A stretch of 64,000 nucleotides of DNA from [Phialemoniopsis] sp. UDSM-2020 (lineage: Eukaryota; Ascomycota; Sordariomycetes; Thyridiales; Thyridiaceae): positions 186,001-250,000 of the forward strand of contig JAEILZ010000006.1 in NCBI GenBank assembly GCA_018873225.1, in the 5' to 3' direction. Below the pieces are notes generated by a model. That model was not told the DNA's origin. It searched no databases and saw only the letters and a program-made list of their open reading frames with translations. The translations under genes were made by a program, and so were the position numbers. Positions 46,564 through 57,274 of this stretch are shown piece by piece (position 1 is the first letter of the stretch; each line of letters starts with the position of its first letter).

Positions 46564-47112
46564 ATGCGTCTCACCAGCCTCCTCCCCGCCCTCGCCGGCA
46601 CCGCCGCCGCCATCGACGTCTACATCCACGAGCAGCTCGACTGCAAGGGCAGCTACTCCCTCTGCGAGGCCCTGCCGCCCAACATCTGCTGCGGCGTCGT
46701 CGTCAACTACGCCAGCGTCGCCTTCCTCGGCATCCCGACGAGCTGGAACCTCAACCTGCGCGCGCACAAGGGCGGCACCTGCAGCCTGCTGGGCTGGCAG
46801 CACGACTACGTCGGCGTCGACCACGCGTGCCTCTTTGCGCCTGGAGGACGAACGCCCGTCACGGGCGGCGGGTACAGCTTCAACTCGAAGAAGCGCGATG
46901 AGCTCGCTGCTCCGCCCGAGCAGTGCAGCGCTGCGGTGTCGGAGTGTCAGGCGTATCAACGGCCTAACGAGGTCGGTTTTGCGGACGGGGTCAAGTATGA
47001 TCTCACGCTCCTGGATGAGGCGGCGGGTGATGAGCTCTTGGCTATCATCGGCACTGGTGGCTCGTCCGCTGAGGTCTCGGCCGACTTTGCTATTGCCAAG
47101 ATAATCGAGTGA
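46564..47112 (+). CDS. Secreted cysteine-rich hypothetical protein
   Basis: A single exon encodes 182 aa. Residues 1-16 form a signal peptide (LTSLLPALAGTAAA), then IDVYIHEQLDCKGS. Cysteines cluster in the first half (DCKGS...SLCEAL...NICCGV...TCSLLG...ACLFAP), with two more near the middle (QCSAAVSECQ). The last third is acidic and cysteine-free. A Lys-Lys-Arg (SKKRDE) lies in the middle. I do not recognise a family; it resembles fungal secreted proteins made in contact with other organisms. Its GC content is higher than the flanking spacer. Confidence 0.7.
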   Translation: MRLTSLLPALAGTAAAIDVYIHEQLDCKGSYSLCEALPPNICCGVVVNYASVAFLGIPTSWNLNLRAHKGGTCSLLGWQHDYVGVDHACLFAPGGRTPVTGGGYSFNSKKRDELAAPPEQCSAAVSECQAYQRPNEVGFADGVKYDLTLLDEAAGDELLAIIGTGGSSAEVSADFAIAKIIE

Positions 47113-48124
47113 ATATCTGTAAGGGAGCAGACAGGTGGCGTCGAACTGCTTAGTGGCTAGGAATATATTTGGGTCCTGCACTGTAAGCCATGCATGCACC
47201 CCGGTCAGCTCAGCGCAGGTATGTTGCCCTGAGGCGTACATATCCAGACATGATGGCAAAGATTCCCAAACTCGGCCACTTTACAATACATGCAAATACA
47301 ACATATTCTATGCTGCAGTCCTCAGCTATCAGCATGGCTGTCTACCTTCACTGTAGTACTCATTCAGACATGGGAAATTGTGATCTTGTCTTCTTTTCGG
47401 CCCAGACTGCGCTGAGCAAGTGTGCAACTCAACAGTTCCCACCTTATGCAAGTGCCCAAAGGCCGGGTACGCCACCACCATCAGTAGCTGGGCTTCTCAA
47501 TGACAGCGGCAGATGGGAGACATCTGTGAGCTTGTAGGGCTAGCCCAACCTGGCAGTCATTCCGAGCCTATTGAAACTGGTCTGGGCGCAGATTGTGTCT
47601 GTAGTCATGCAGGGGCAAAGCTGGAGCCGCCCAGGCCTCAGCCTTGCCCTAAATTGACCTTTTACAAGGCCATTTCTTTTCCATGAATGGATAGTTCCGA
47701 GCCTATCATCACCTCAAAATTTCTGCAAATTATCAATACGGGTGGGGAGGTGGCGTATGTAGATCCACTGCAACTACTTGGTCGAGAGCCTCACCGGTCA
47801 CAACCACAGCGCTTGCTCAGCCTCATACTCCAACAATGGCGTGAGGCGTTTTCCAGCTGAGGTACATCCTTCGTGCTGGAAACAGTAGCAATCTCCTCAA
47901 CAATATGTATTGGCCAATCAATGATAACTTCGCTTCCTGCCTGCATGGATCGTGGCTTTGAGCAGCTGAGTGTATGCCCATTACAAGGAGGTGTGCGCCA
48001 TGGCTGATCGCCATCGAATGCGCCGAATATAAAGCGAGGGCATGATCTCTCATAGCGACAAATTCTGAATTCCTGTTCATCTAGTTTCTGTTAGGTCTTG
48101 TCGTTTGAGCGTATCATCATCATA
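47113..48124. other. Intergenic region with TATA box upstream of membrane protein gene
   Basis: This 1.0-kb stretch holds no convincing gene; a plus-strand frame at 47190-47537 lacks features. A TATAAA box at 48028-48033 is about 92 bases before the next ATG. Confidence 0.55.
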
Positions 48125-49225
48125 ATGATTCTTTCCAATCCCCTCATCCTAATAATCCTTGTAAACGGTTTCACTACTCCGGGTTTTTGCGCGACTCTGA
48201 CCCCGAAGCCAGCACCAGTCAGCAGTAGCTTTACCTTGTCCAGTGCTATGGTGACACAATTCAAGCCTCGCGCGGCGTCCGCCGCCAACGACTTTTATGC
48301 ATGCTTTGGTGGTACTAGGGGTAAGCGTCGCCTCCCTGCTTGGTGGGTGATGAAATGAAACAGGCTCTAACACGCCGAACATACAGCAACATACTGCGAG
48401 TCCGGTCAAACCTTCTCATCGAGTGGTCAATACGCGGGCTGCTGTGGTTCGAATAGCAAGTGTTATTATGCCACTGCATGTTCTAACGGAATTATGCGGG
48501 GACCGGGCAGCTCGCCGTCTTCAACATTCACGGCTACCTGGTACTAGATGTTTCGTGGCCATTATTATTGAGATATAATAAACACTGACTGTTTCAGCGC
48601 CTCGCCTTATCCAAAGTGTGCAACCCGCAAGATTGAGGTCGATGGCGGTCAAAACACTCTCTCGGCGTATGTATGCTTCACGCAAGAAACCACCGACCTT
48701 GGTACACGTAATAATAAATGTACGTATCTTGGCACCGGACAACATGTTTCAAAAGAAGATCAATGGTTTAAACAAACTAACCAAGATATATTGAATGGCA
48801 CAGCGCCAGGATGTCCAACGGTGTTTGCGACGTCGTCACGATCGTCAGCTACTACTAGCACGACTATGAGCACGGCAACCTTCAGCCCATCTCGCACGAG
48901 CTCAAGCCCAGAACAACTTCGGACAACTTCAACTCCAGATCCGGCTCCCACAACTGCGACTTATACGAGCCGATCCCGCATGACATCGGGCGAGGACCAA
49001 GCTCAGACGGCTTCTAGTACCGACGTCCCTGCGACGACTTCGGGTGCGGACCAATCTCGCACGACTTCGAGCGACGGCTCAGAGTCTAACAAAGGTGATA
49101 AGCAATCCGATAGTAGCTCAGGGATGTCGCGTGACGCAAAGGTCGGACTAGCATGTTCTCTTGGCATTGGGATACCAGCGATCATTATTGCATTCCTAAC
49201 TTGGTGGTGTCCTAGACGGCGATGA
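48125..49225 (+). CDS. Secretory-pathway Cys-rich, Ser/Thr-rich single-pass membrane protein
   Basis: Three exons, 48125-48320, 48387-48540 and 48598-49225, encode 325 aa. A signal peptide (residues 1-22) is followed by a cysteine-rich ectodomain with YCESGQTFSSSG, GCCGSNSKC and further cysteines to about residue 195. A Ser/Thr-rich mucin-like stretch follows (about 195-295), with a repeated phrase TTSG(E/A)DQ(A/S). One membrane segment (VGLACSLGIGIPAIIIAFLT) ends in a short basic tail PRRR. This is the layout of fungal wall-stress sensors and related surface proteins, but the cytoplasmic tail here is only a few residues. Function is unknown. Confidence 0.75.
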
Positions 49226-49454
49226 TGTACAGTGTGTTCTCTTCTCTGTATTCTACTATCGAAGTATAGCAGCCGGCGATCAAATAAACAACCTTGTGGT
49301 GTAGGCTAGTTCACGCCACTCGTATCCTCCCCACGTGCATGAAGCTCGTTCATCACGACAGTCGACTGTGTCTAAGACTCTTCGAATCTCGTTCACGTAC
49401 CTAAATGACAGTCACTCAGCATCATCGTTCAATCAACACTCTTAGAGGAGGGAG

Positions 49455-50330
49455 TCATACCCTTTCGCCATCATCACGCACAGAGTGCGCCTCGGCAATG
49501 GCGTCAAATAGCTCAGCCTCGCTGCTGCCCAGTGGAGCGGACACCTGCATCGAGCCCCGCCCGCCGCGGCTCACCTTGTACGCGGTGCGGTCCTCGGTCC
49601 GGTGGCGCGTCACGCGGGGCATGTCGGCGTCCGATTCGGCGTTGCTCCGCAGGACGACTACGCCGATTGCGTCGTCTGACTGCCCACGTGGGACATAGCT
49701 GGTGTCGGAACGGTTGTAGTCTGAGTAGTCTTGGTCCGAATATCGCGGTTGTTGTTGCTGATAATCTTGGTCGGAGTAGCGAGGCTGCTGTGATAAGTCT
49801 TGGTCCGAGTACTGAGGCTGCTGCTGATAGCGTGCGTCGGGAATCCGCTGCTGTGTCTGGCCCCGTGACGGCTCATGATAGTCGTCCGGCTGATGCTCGT
49901 AGCGCGGCACCGACGGTGACGCCTGCGCTCTGCTGCGGCCCGGACCCCGCTCATCGTAGCCAGGCTGTGAGTTATCCAATGTCTGGTACGTCAGATACTG
50001 CTGCTGTTGCGGAGCAACGCGTTGTCGAGAACCGGGTTGCGACTGCCCTACGTCGTCCTGTCTACCGTCGCCGATGAGAAGCCGAGACACCGGGGCAGGC
50101 AGGTAGCTCGACCACTTCTTGGGCTTGTGCTCGGACCTTTCCTTGCTTTGGATGGCCATGGCCAGCTGCGCGAGCTTGGCAGCGTGTTGGCTGTTGGGCG
50201 GTGACACGGCCGTGAAGGACCTGTTTTCAGCCTCGTTGATGCTCGAGTAGGTCACTGCATCGTCGCGGTTTCTCAGGTCGTCCTGGAACAGCGGAGTGAC
50301 TTTGCGGTCATGCCGGCGGGATAGAGACAT
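49455..50330 (-). CDS. Hypothetical Gln-rich low-complexity protein
   Basis: A single exon encodes 291 aa. Residues 100-200 are rich in Gln, Tyr and Asp. Three imperfect copies of a ten-to-twelve residue unit (QPRYSDQDY) lie at about 171-202. The N-terminus is basic (MSLSRRHDRK). The C-terminus is mixed-charge with GRGSMQVSAPLG. I find no known domain; composition suggests a disordered, possibly nuclear or stress-granule-type protein. It is convergent with the membrane protein gene. Confidence 0.65.
   Translation of the reverse strand: MSLSRRHDRKVTPLFQDDLRNRDDAVTYSSINEAENRSFTAVSPPNSQHAAKLAQLAMAIQSKERSEHKPKKWSSYLPAPVSRLLIGDGRQDDVGQSQPGSRQRVAPQQQQYLTYQTLDNSQPGYDERGPGRSRAQASPSVPRYEHQPDDYHEPSRGQTQQRIPDARYQQQPQYSDQDLSQQPRYSDQDYQQQQPRYSDQDYSDYNRSDTSYVPRGQSDDAIGVVVLRSNAESDADMPRVTRHRTEDRTAYKVSRGGRGSMQVSAPLGSSEAELFDAIAEAHSVRDDGERV
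49725..49820 (-). repeat. Tandem repeat encoding QPRYSDQDY units
   Basis: Three imperfect in-frame copies of a roughly 33-36 bp unit encode QPQYSDQDL, QPRYSDQDY and QPRYSDQDY separated by Gln runs. The copies are close enough to be a minisatellite. Confidence 0.7.
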
Positions 50331-51046
50331 TTCGGCGGCAGTCTGGAGTTCAGGGTAGGTTGCGATACGGTCGTGAAATTAAGATTGGGCGATGAGGGAA
50401 AGAGAGTTTTTGAGAAGCAGTGAGTTTTGTCTCCGCTGATTATGGACTGAGGCTCAAAATCAGGCAGCACCGTTGGAGTGGTTGCCGAGATCACTTCCCG
50501 GAGGAGGAACGACGAGATGTCATTGATCGATAATGAAATGCATTTTGACCCAATGTGAAGTTCTGACGTGTCTTTCGAGCCATTTTCACTGTCGCCACCG
50601 CGACGCCCGGCTAGTATGGAGGTTTTCTCGAGAATCTTGCCGATTGGTGTGAGGATTTTCGAGTGAGGCTCCTCGGAGGCGATCCCCACACAGCCCGCAG
50701 GTCGGTTGGACCAATATTTTAACAGAGCCTCGGCAGGACACTTGTTAGGTTTCCCGGATTATGCCTTGTCGTCACAGAGGCGAACTACTTAATTAGTATA
50801 ATGATTGTTGGGGTCTCCAGATCCCCCATAGCAACGATCACTCCGTGTTTCCCCGCCTCTTTCGTTCTTCGCTCCCCAGAAAGTTCTAGAGTTGCACAAG
50901 CGAGCGCCCGCCCTCTTTGTGCCGGTCTTCCACCACCCTATTGAAGTCACAGGTAGGTCAAAAGTCCATCGGAAAAAGCCTGCCCCCTTTCTGACACTTG
51001 TCTACTTTATAGCCTCTACCTATATCTCCAACCTTTCATCTACATC
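50331..51046. other. Divergent intergenic region
   Basis: This 716-base spacer lies between the Gln-rich gene (minus) and a small gene (plus). A minus-strand frame at 50273-50689 overlaps the Gln-rich gene's start and shows no family features. Nothing else is evident. Confidence 0.5.
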
Positions 51047-51277
51047 ATGGGCTTCGGAAACTGGTTCAGGCGGTTCGTCAGCGCGGTCAAGGACCTGTTT
51101 GGCATGTACAACAAGTACGACGACTACGAGGCTCACGCTTACTTCCCGGACGGCGGCGTTATGGCCTACAGAGGCAGACCTTGGGGATCGTGTTTTGAAG
51201 ACTTCAAGGCGATGGCGGGGCAGTACGCTTATTCGGTGCAGATGAATATGACCGGTAGCTACTGGACATTCAATTGA
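51047..51277 (+). CDS. Small hypothetical protein (76 aa) with aromatic/basic N-terminal helix
   Basis: A single exon encodes 76 aa. The start GFGNWFRRFVSAVKDLFGMYNKY could form an amphipathic helix. There is no signal peptide and no intron. The reading frame is clean and the codon use resembles the neighbours, but no family is recognised. It is convergent with the 71-residue gene. Confidence 0.5.
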   Translation: MGFGNWFRRFVSAVKDLFGMYNKYDDYEAHAYFPDGGVMAYRGRPWGSCFEDFKAMAGQYAYSVQMNMTGSYWTFN

Positions 51278-51506
51278 AGAGTTATCTATATGTTTTGTCA
51301 TTTGCCATACTGGGCTTCATGCACTGTTCACTGCTGTATGATTTAAATTTCTGTTCGGTGATAAATTGTCATAATTATTGTCTTCAGACTTGTGGCTACC
51401 GTACAGCGCTACTTGCAGTCCGGCCAACCTCCATGTTGTCTGTACTTGTCCTCTCGAGGATCCCATGGCGCAAATCACCTGTCGCGGCCGCAGAGTTCTC
51501 CAATAT

Positions 51507-51777
51507 TTCTGCCCTTCGTCAGCATGTTGAGGAATCTAGTTGGAGTCGTTGCGTTAAACTTACAGCGGTACATTGTAACTTTGGAAGCGAGATCGAGAGC
51601 GCGATCAGTAGTGCGGCTGCCGTCCGGACCGATATACTCAAAGGTCGAGTGCTTGCCCGTGGCCCGGAACTTGACCTCGCGGCCCGATCCCGCGGGGACG
51701 ACGGCGCCGACGTTTGGGTTGTAGGCGATCATGCCCTGGTTGTCGCGCTTGACGACCCAGCCTTGCTGCGAGGACAT
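51507..51777 (-). CDS. Small hypothetical protein (71 aa) whose stop codon is made by splicing
   Basis: Exon 1 runs 51777-51564 and a GTAAGT donor opens a 55-nt intron (51563-51509). A CTGAC branch-point-like word lies about 10 bases before the GGGCAG acceptor. Joining puts T next to AA, so TAA is formed across the junction after Arg71. If the intron is kept, the frame continues to 51475 and the protein has 100 aa. The sequence (GWVVKRDNQGMIAYNP..., VPAGSGREVKFRATG) has no signal peptide; I do not know the family. A longer spliced C-terminus using another acceptor is possible. Confidence 0.5.
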
Positions 51778-53008
51778 TCTTGAAGAGGATCCGGCGTGAG
51801 ATATCGGGTTGTTGTTAGGTAGTTCAGGTGAAGGTCAAAATGAATCAAAGAAATGAATTGAATTGTTGCTGTAGAGTAGTAAAGGGTGTTTTTCTTTGCC
51901 TACGAGAAGGGCGGATAGGGAAAGAAGCTGGGTTCAACGCTCTCGTGAAATTGGATAGGTTTTGTCAACTCGAGTGCTCGGGTGATCCCGCGAGGGTATG
52001 ATACGGATCCCGGCAATTGTGATGGGGGGTGCTAAATGCACTTTGTCTCCCCCAAAATCTGCCTTGCAGAGTAGAGCCCTACGGCCGGGGACCACCCACG
52101 ACATCAAATCTTATCCTAGGCACTTTGCACTTCCGTCACGCCAATGACTGCTAGCTACGTGTTCCGAGAAATGAGACATTTGCAGCCAGATGCCCACATG
52201 AGACCCCATGCGTCGCTTTTACTCCCCAGTTGTTCACGCCAGTCAGCACGGCGACGAGGCTGGCGCCTGAGTTGGCCCAAACAGGTTCCTGCCAAGCTTC
52301 ACTAACCCCGCCAACATGCGTCGCATTCAAGGGAAGCGTTGTTACGTGGCGAACAACCAAGCAGTGAGAAAGCTGCAGGTCTGCCTTTCGTGCATGTCCA
52401 AACGCGTCTCATGACCACCGATAAGACGCGTCTCGGCCCAGAACCAGGTCTGCAAAGCGGGCACAAATCGGAACAGTAGTTGATCTTATCGCCTCACTGC
52501 TGCTGAGCCAACAATTGATGCCGATCGCTATGATGCAAGCGTGTTTCACAAGACAGATTGGCCTTCAGGGAGCCGTAGAGACAGAGCACATATGACGACA
52601 TACCCTCGAGGGCCTCGAGATCGACGTGGCAGGATGAGAGCCAAAGGTGATGTTCGAAGAGGGAAAAGCCCGCCAGCAGCACTTCAGCCTGCAGCAGGGT
52701 GTGAAATTCTGGTTGCCCAAAAAGGTATTGTAAAATCCCAAAGCCATCCGACTGGATCTTGGCCAGATCATCCCTCCCATACCCATGACGACAACTCTCC
52801 ATACCCAAATAACCCAAAGCCCGTTGCCAGAATCCTGTACCGTTCTTTCCCGGGAAAGCGCAAACTCGCTAAACCATGCATCGCTGTACATTACACATTC
52901 AAAGAAATACATGACAAGCAAGAGACCGTAATCATAAGTCAGAACAAATCCACCCAATCATTCTCACGGGCGGCGAGAATCAAAACCTCACCTCCAATTC
53001 CCTCTCAC
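51778..53008. other. Intergenic region
   Basis: This 1.2-kb stretch includes the promoter of the 71-residue gene and the 3' end of the methyltransferase. Plus-strand frame 52541-53476 and minus-strand frame 52494-52957 are chance openings. I see no gene here. Confidence 0.55.
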
Positions 53009-54366
53009 TCACTCAGGCCTCTGCGCAAACCAAAAGTAATAGTTAAAATACCGATGCACGCTGACATCGTCGAGCCCCCTCCGCGCGTGCGCGAGCATGA
53101 CCTGGCTCTGCACCTGGCTCATCCCCAGACCCTCGAAGGGCCTCCCCGCCAGCGCGGGCATGAGGTCGAGCACGGCCATCTTTTGGTACAGGCCTATCAA
53201 ACGGAGCGTCTTGTCGCGGGCCCAGACGCCGATGGGCACTTTCTTGACGATGCATTGGATATTCACAAACCCGGCTTCCCGGAGGGGCTGCTCGAGGTCC
53301 TTCGCCATGGTGACGTTGGCGCCGAAGCGCGCGAACGCGCGGATGGCCGTGTCGTACATGAGCTTGACGGGGTCGTCGGCGGGCATGGTGTCGTCGTCGC
53401 AGAGGGGCTCGGCCGAGAGCTCTTGGAATTCTATGTAGCCGCCTGGCCGGAGGGAGCTGTGCGGTTGCGGCGTTAGAGTGCCCGATCACGGACGGGGATA
53501 GTAAGGCCGTAGCCAGAAGGATGGAAGGGGAAATGAGACAGAAGAAGAGAAGCGACGTACCGATAGGCATTCTCGAGGACGAGGGCGGGCTTCTTCATGA
53601 TGATGCCCATGAAGCGAAAGTGCACGAGGTCGCAGTTGTCCGTCAGAAAGTCGCGCTCGCAGTCGTCGACGAGGAAGTCGACGTTGGGCGGGACCCATAT
53701 GGGCTGGATGGGCGCGAGGTCGATGCCGCGTACGCGCGCGCTGGGATACCTGTCGCCGACTTGTGGGCAGTCAGTAAACTGCACGGTCAAGATCTCTCGC
53801 ACCCATGCGACGAGCAGCAAATCAATGCGCATAAGACACAAAGACATACCATCAATCGCCCAGATCCCTATCGCGCAACAAGTCAGCATTGACCTAACTC
53901 ATTTCTAACCCCCTAGACACACCAAAAACTCACCAGTCCCCGTCCCAACATCGAGAATCTGCTGTGGATTCTCCCCGATAGGCGCATAAAAGAGCTGCCC
54001 GTCCATGAGCTCGAGCAGCATGGCATGCTTCATGTCCTCGCGGCTCTGCTCCTCGTTGTCGTTGGGGATCGGGTACCGCCCGTTCTTGAAGTGGTGGTAC
54101 CGCCTGCCGTGCTCGTACGTGTGGGCGTAGACGCTCGAGGTGACACTTGTCGAACCGGACGTCGAGCGCGTGTCGTATCCTTCCTGCGGGTCGAACTCGT
54201 CCGAGTCGCCCTCCTCGGAGGCGGCCTCGATGGGCTGCTCGTCGAGCTGCGCGACGGCATCGAGGTGGTGCTGGTGCGACGATGCGGGGTTGTCGCGCGG
54301 CGAGCTGCCTGCTGCCGAGCCTCCGGAGCGCGGCGAGTTGGACTTGCGCGTCGTTGTGTCGCCCAT
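53009..54366 (-). CDS. LaeA-like SAM-dependent methyltransferase
   Basis: Four exons, 54366-53934, 53867-53850, 53759-53561 and 53456-53009, encode 365 aa. A disordered Ser/Glu-rich N-terminus (1-80) precedes YEHGRRYHHFKNGRYPIPND, a mark of LaeA-like proteins. The SAM site ILDVGTGTGIWAIDVGD at about 137-153 is assembled from three exons, one of only 18 nt. Later come IDLAPIQPIWVPPNVDF and LRPGGYIEFQE. The C-terminus ends FNYYFWFAQRPE. LaeA itself globally regulates secondary metabolism, but many LaeA-like paralogues exist, so regulation of this window's synthase is speculative. It is about 40 kb from the synthase. Confidence 0.88.
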
Positions 54367-55713
54367 GGTCTGTGTGGCCTCTCTCTGTCTGCAGCGGCCG
54401 CGATGCGCTTTGTTCGTATAGTATGCTGTGCCTCGCCCTGAAAGGGGGCCAAACTGCTGAATCCTATGGCCAAGGAGTGTCGTCCGCGATTGATTGATCG
54501 ATGTGTGTGAGGTGGAAGAAAGAGGGTCGCAATCAGGCTCAAGTGTGCAGTGCGTGCAGGTGCAGGCACAGGCAAATCTAGCCGAGAGATGACTGGCGCG
54601 GGACGGACCGAGCACTTGGGATGGATTTTTTTTATCGCTCACACTCCCACTTGACCAGACAGCTGACAGAGCATGTGCTATGTGCATACGTAAAGTAGTG
54701 TACGGAGGGTACTGTAAAACTACTGCGGCATGTCAGAAATAAGCAAGTTAAAGGTGGGAACACAAGGTGTGGAACCAGCTGAGATGAAATAGACAGGGAT
54801 TGAGATGGAGATGGAGGGGAGGAGGCCAGGGAATCACAAATCACAGAGAGCGCCCACGGCCATGGGACAGAGAGAGAGACATGCAGGCAAACAGTGCAGA
54901 AGAGCTGGAGTGATTGAAAGCCAAAGGCCAGCCAATGAGCCAGCACAGCCAGTCACACCAGAGATGAAAAGCGCCAGTCCGAGTCCAGCAGCTTGGACAA
55001 ATTATTGCCTCTCCACCAGCCGGGAATCTGGGCCACCCGTAGCTTTCATTCTCCCCACTCCAAGCCGCTGTGTCTCGGCCCACCGCACCCACTCGCAGGG
55101 CAGGGGAGAAACGTGTTTTCACCGATCACAAGAACCAGGGCCCTGGGAAGAAGAGGAGAGGAAGAGAGCACAGATCCCGATCCATCCCACGGTGTCTCAG
55201 TGCCAGGGTACACAGGCACTAGAATTGCTTTTTCTCTGAAGAAAGATGCAACTACTTAGGTCATTGATTAGAGGAAACAAAGAAAGCACCATATCCTTCC
55301 GGCTTTGCGACTGGACTGTGTCAAATGAGGGGAAGGTTAGTCTCGAGAGCTAAGAGAGAGCTCCAGCATGTGGTGGCGGCACTTAACCCGCTAACAGGAT
55401 TCCACAAGGGTCCCTGCTGGGGCATCTGATAGCGTGCCAGGTATCACCAAGCAAACACCCCAGGTGCTCAGATCTGAGACAGGGATCAAGCAAACAAAGA
55501 ACCCTTGGAAGCTCATCACCAACAGCACTCATCAAGCATCTCTGACTGGTTAGATTGTAGCAGAATATCATCACCAACATACAATGCAAGTTACCGCAAT
55601 TGGATGTTCATGCATACGTAGCTCGAATGTAGAAACCGTAGAAAAGACTTCAATTGCCGCCCACCCGCTTGATGCCCAAAAACCTATTCCCTTCTCCCCT
55701 CGAGCAGGACCTC
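54367..55713. other. Intergenic region upstream of LaeA-like gene
   Basis: This 1.35-kb stretch is purine-rich in parts and has no convincing gene; frames at 54805-55239 and 54632-54946 lack features. It carries the promoter and probable long leader of the LaeA-like gene and the monooxygenase 3' end. Confidence 0.5.
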
Positions 55714-57274
55714 TTAAGCAGACCTGCCGTGGCCCTTCCTCGCCATGAGCATCTTGCCCACCGTCTCCAGGTCGATCGAGTGCTTGGCCTCCTGCACCGA
55801 CTGGTTGACGGCGTTGGCGCCCCGCTCCACCATCTCGGCGTCGTACGCCGACACGGCCTCTTTCCTTGTCGCCGAGTTGCCCTCCCGGGCCTTGATCAGC
55901 GCGTCGAGGTAGTTGCTCGCGTCGGTGATGGCGTGCTGGAAGCCTTGCCCACGGTCTAGTCACACCTGTCAGCACTGCACCTCTGCGATGTGGTGGGCAA
56001 GCGGAAGGAGAAACTCACAGATCAGCATGGGGTGCACCGCGTCGCCCGCCAGCGTGACCCGCCCGGCGCGGTTGTCGTACGCAGCGGGCACCCAGTACTT
56101 CATCTCATCGATATAACACGTGCTGCCCTCGGGCGTCCAGTCGATGAGCGACTGGAATGGCTCGCAGAGCCCCTTTGTGTTGTCCTTGAGGTACGCCAGG
56201 GCGTCCCCGCCGTCGAGGTTGACGGGCTCGCCGGGCCAGAACTTGACCCAAAAGGTCGTCCACGAGGCCTTGTCGGCCGGGTCGTCGACGTACATCACTT
56301 CATTCCATTACAACACATTAGACGATCTTCCTCACAGGGGCGGCGGGGGTGGAAGGGGTAAACTCACCGCCACAGCCGGCGCCCGCGTTGGACCCAAGCG
56401 TGATCGCCGCAACGGGGTGCGCCTTCACCACGGCGTCGACCTTCTCCGCGTCGCCGTAGTTGACGATGCACGTCGCAAACATGAACCCGGAGCCCTGGAT
56501 CCGCGCCGCCTCGGCGCCCACGAGATACTCGCGCACTTTACTCGACGCGCCGTCGGCGCCGAGCACAAAGTCCGTCTGATGCTCGCTCCCGTCGGCGAAG
56601 CTCAATCGCACGGGCGCGCCGTCGTCCCCTTCGTCGACCTCGATGCCCGTGAGCGCCTTGCCCCACTGCACATCAATCCCGGTGGCGAGCACGCCGCGCA
56701 GGCGCTGGCGCGAGATGCGCCGGGACCCCGGGAGGGGGCTGCGGAAGAGCAGGTCGCCCGTGACGCCGTTGTAGCACGGCAGGGACTCTGCCAGAGAATC
56801 GTCGGCGGCGAAGTCGAGGTGGCGGTTGGTGATGGCCTCGGGGAGGCGGTCTACGACGTCCTGGGGCAGCAGCTTGGCCATGGTGGGCATGGCCCAGTGC
56901 AGGACGATGGTCCAGTCGCGCCGGCGGGCGTCGATGCTGGGGTCCTTGTCGAAGATGGTGACGTCGAAGCCATTCTAGTTTGTGAAGTGTTAGTCTTGTT
57001 CGACAGGCGGACTGTGCGGGCAGCTTTTTCGGGGTCCACGGATGAAGCGGGAGTGCGGGAGTTGGCGATGCGGTCCGCCTCCGCCTTCTCGGGTGTGGGT
57101 GGGTTGGAGGAACGGATGGGATGGAGCAAAGTGGGCAGTGGTCGCACAGAGGATGACATGACAAGCGCGCAAAGACCAGGTCCAACATACCTTTTGTAAG
57201 CCGTGCGCGACGAGAAGACCGGTGAGGCCGGCGCCGACGATGGCCACCTTGACCTTGGGCTCGCTGGATGCCAT
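55714..57274 (-). CDS. FAD-dependent monooxygenase (PHBH/salicylate-hydroxylase type)
   Basis: Four exons, 57274-57191, 56974-56368, 56297-56019 and 55955-55714, encode 403 aa. The FAD-binding GAGLTG is at 14-19 and the second FAD motif GDAVHP at 315-320, followed by RGQGFQHAITDASN across the last intron. The first intron is long here (216 nt). Group A flavoprotein monooxygenases of this kind hydroxylate aromatic or polyketide substrates using NAD(P)H and O2. The C-terminus (MLMARKGHGRSA) is short and lacks a membrane anchor. It runs the same way as the LaeA-like gene but there is no sign of a shared transcript. Confidence 0.9.

Noticed and set aside
46483..47259. 258-codon minus-strand frame opposite the secreted Cys-rich gene
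   Set aside because: Val/Ala/Asp-rich shadow of a GC-rich secreted gene that has a signal peptide and TATA box on the plus strand.
52541..53476. 311-codon plus-strand frame opposite the LaeA-like gene
   Set aside because: Overlaps the last exon of the methyltransferase; low-complexity His/Arg/Glu composition without a domain.
56120..57199. 359-codon plus-strand frame opposite the FAD monooxygenase
   Set aside because: Antisense shadow of a high-GC gene; the minus strand has the FAD motifs and proper introns.
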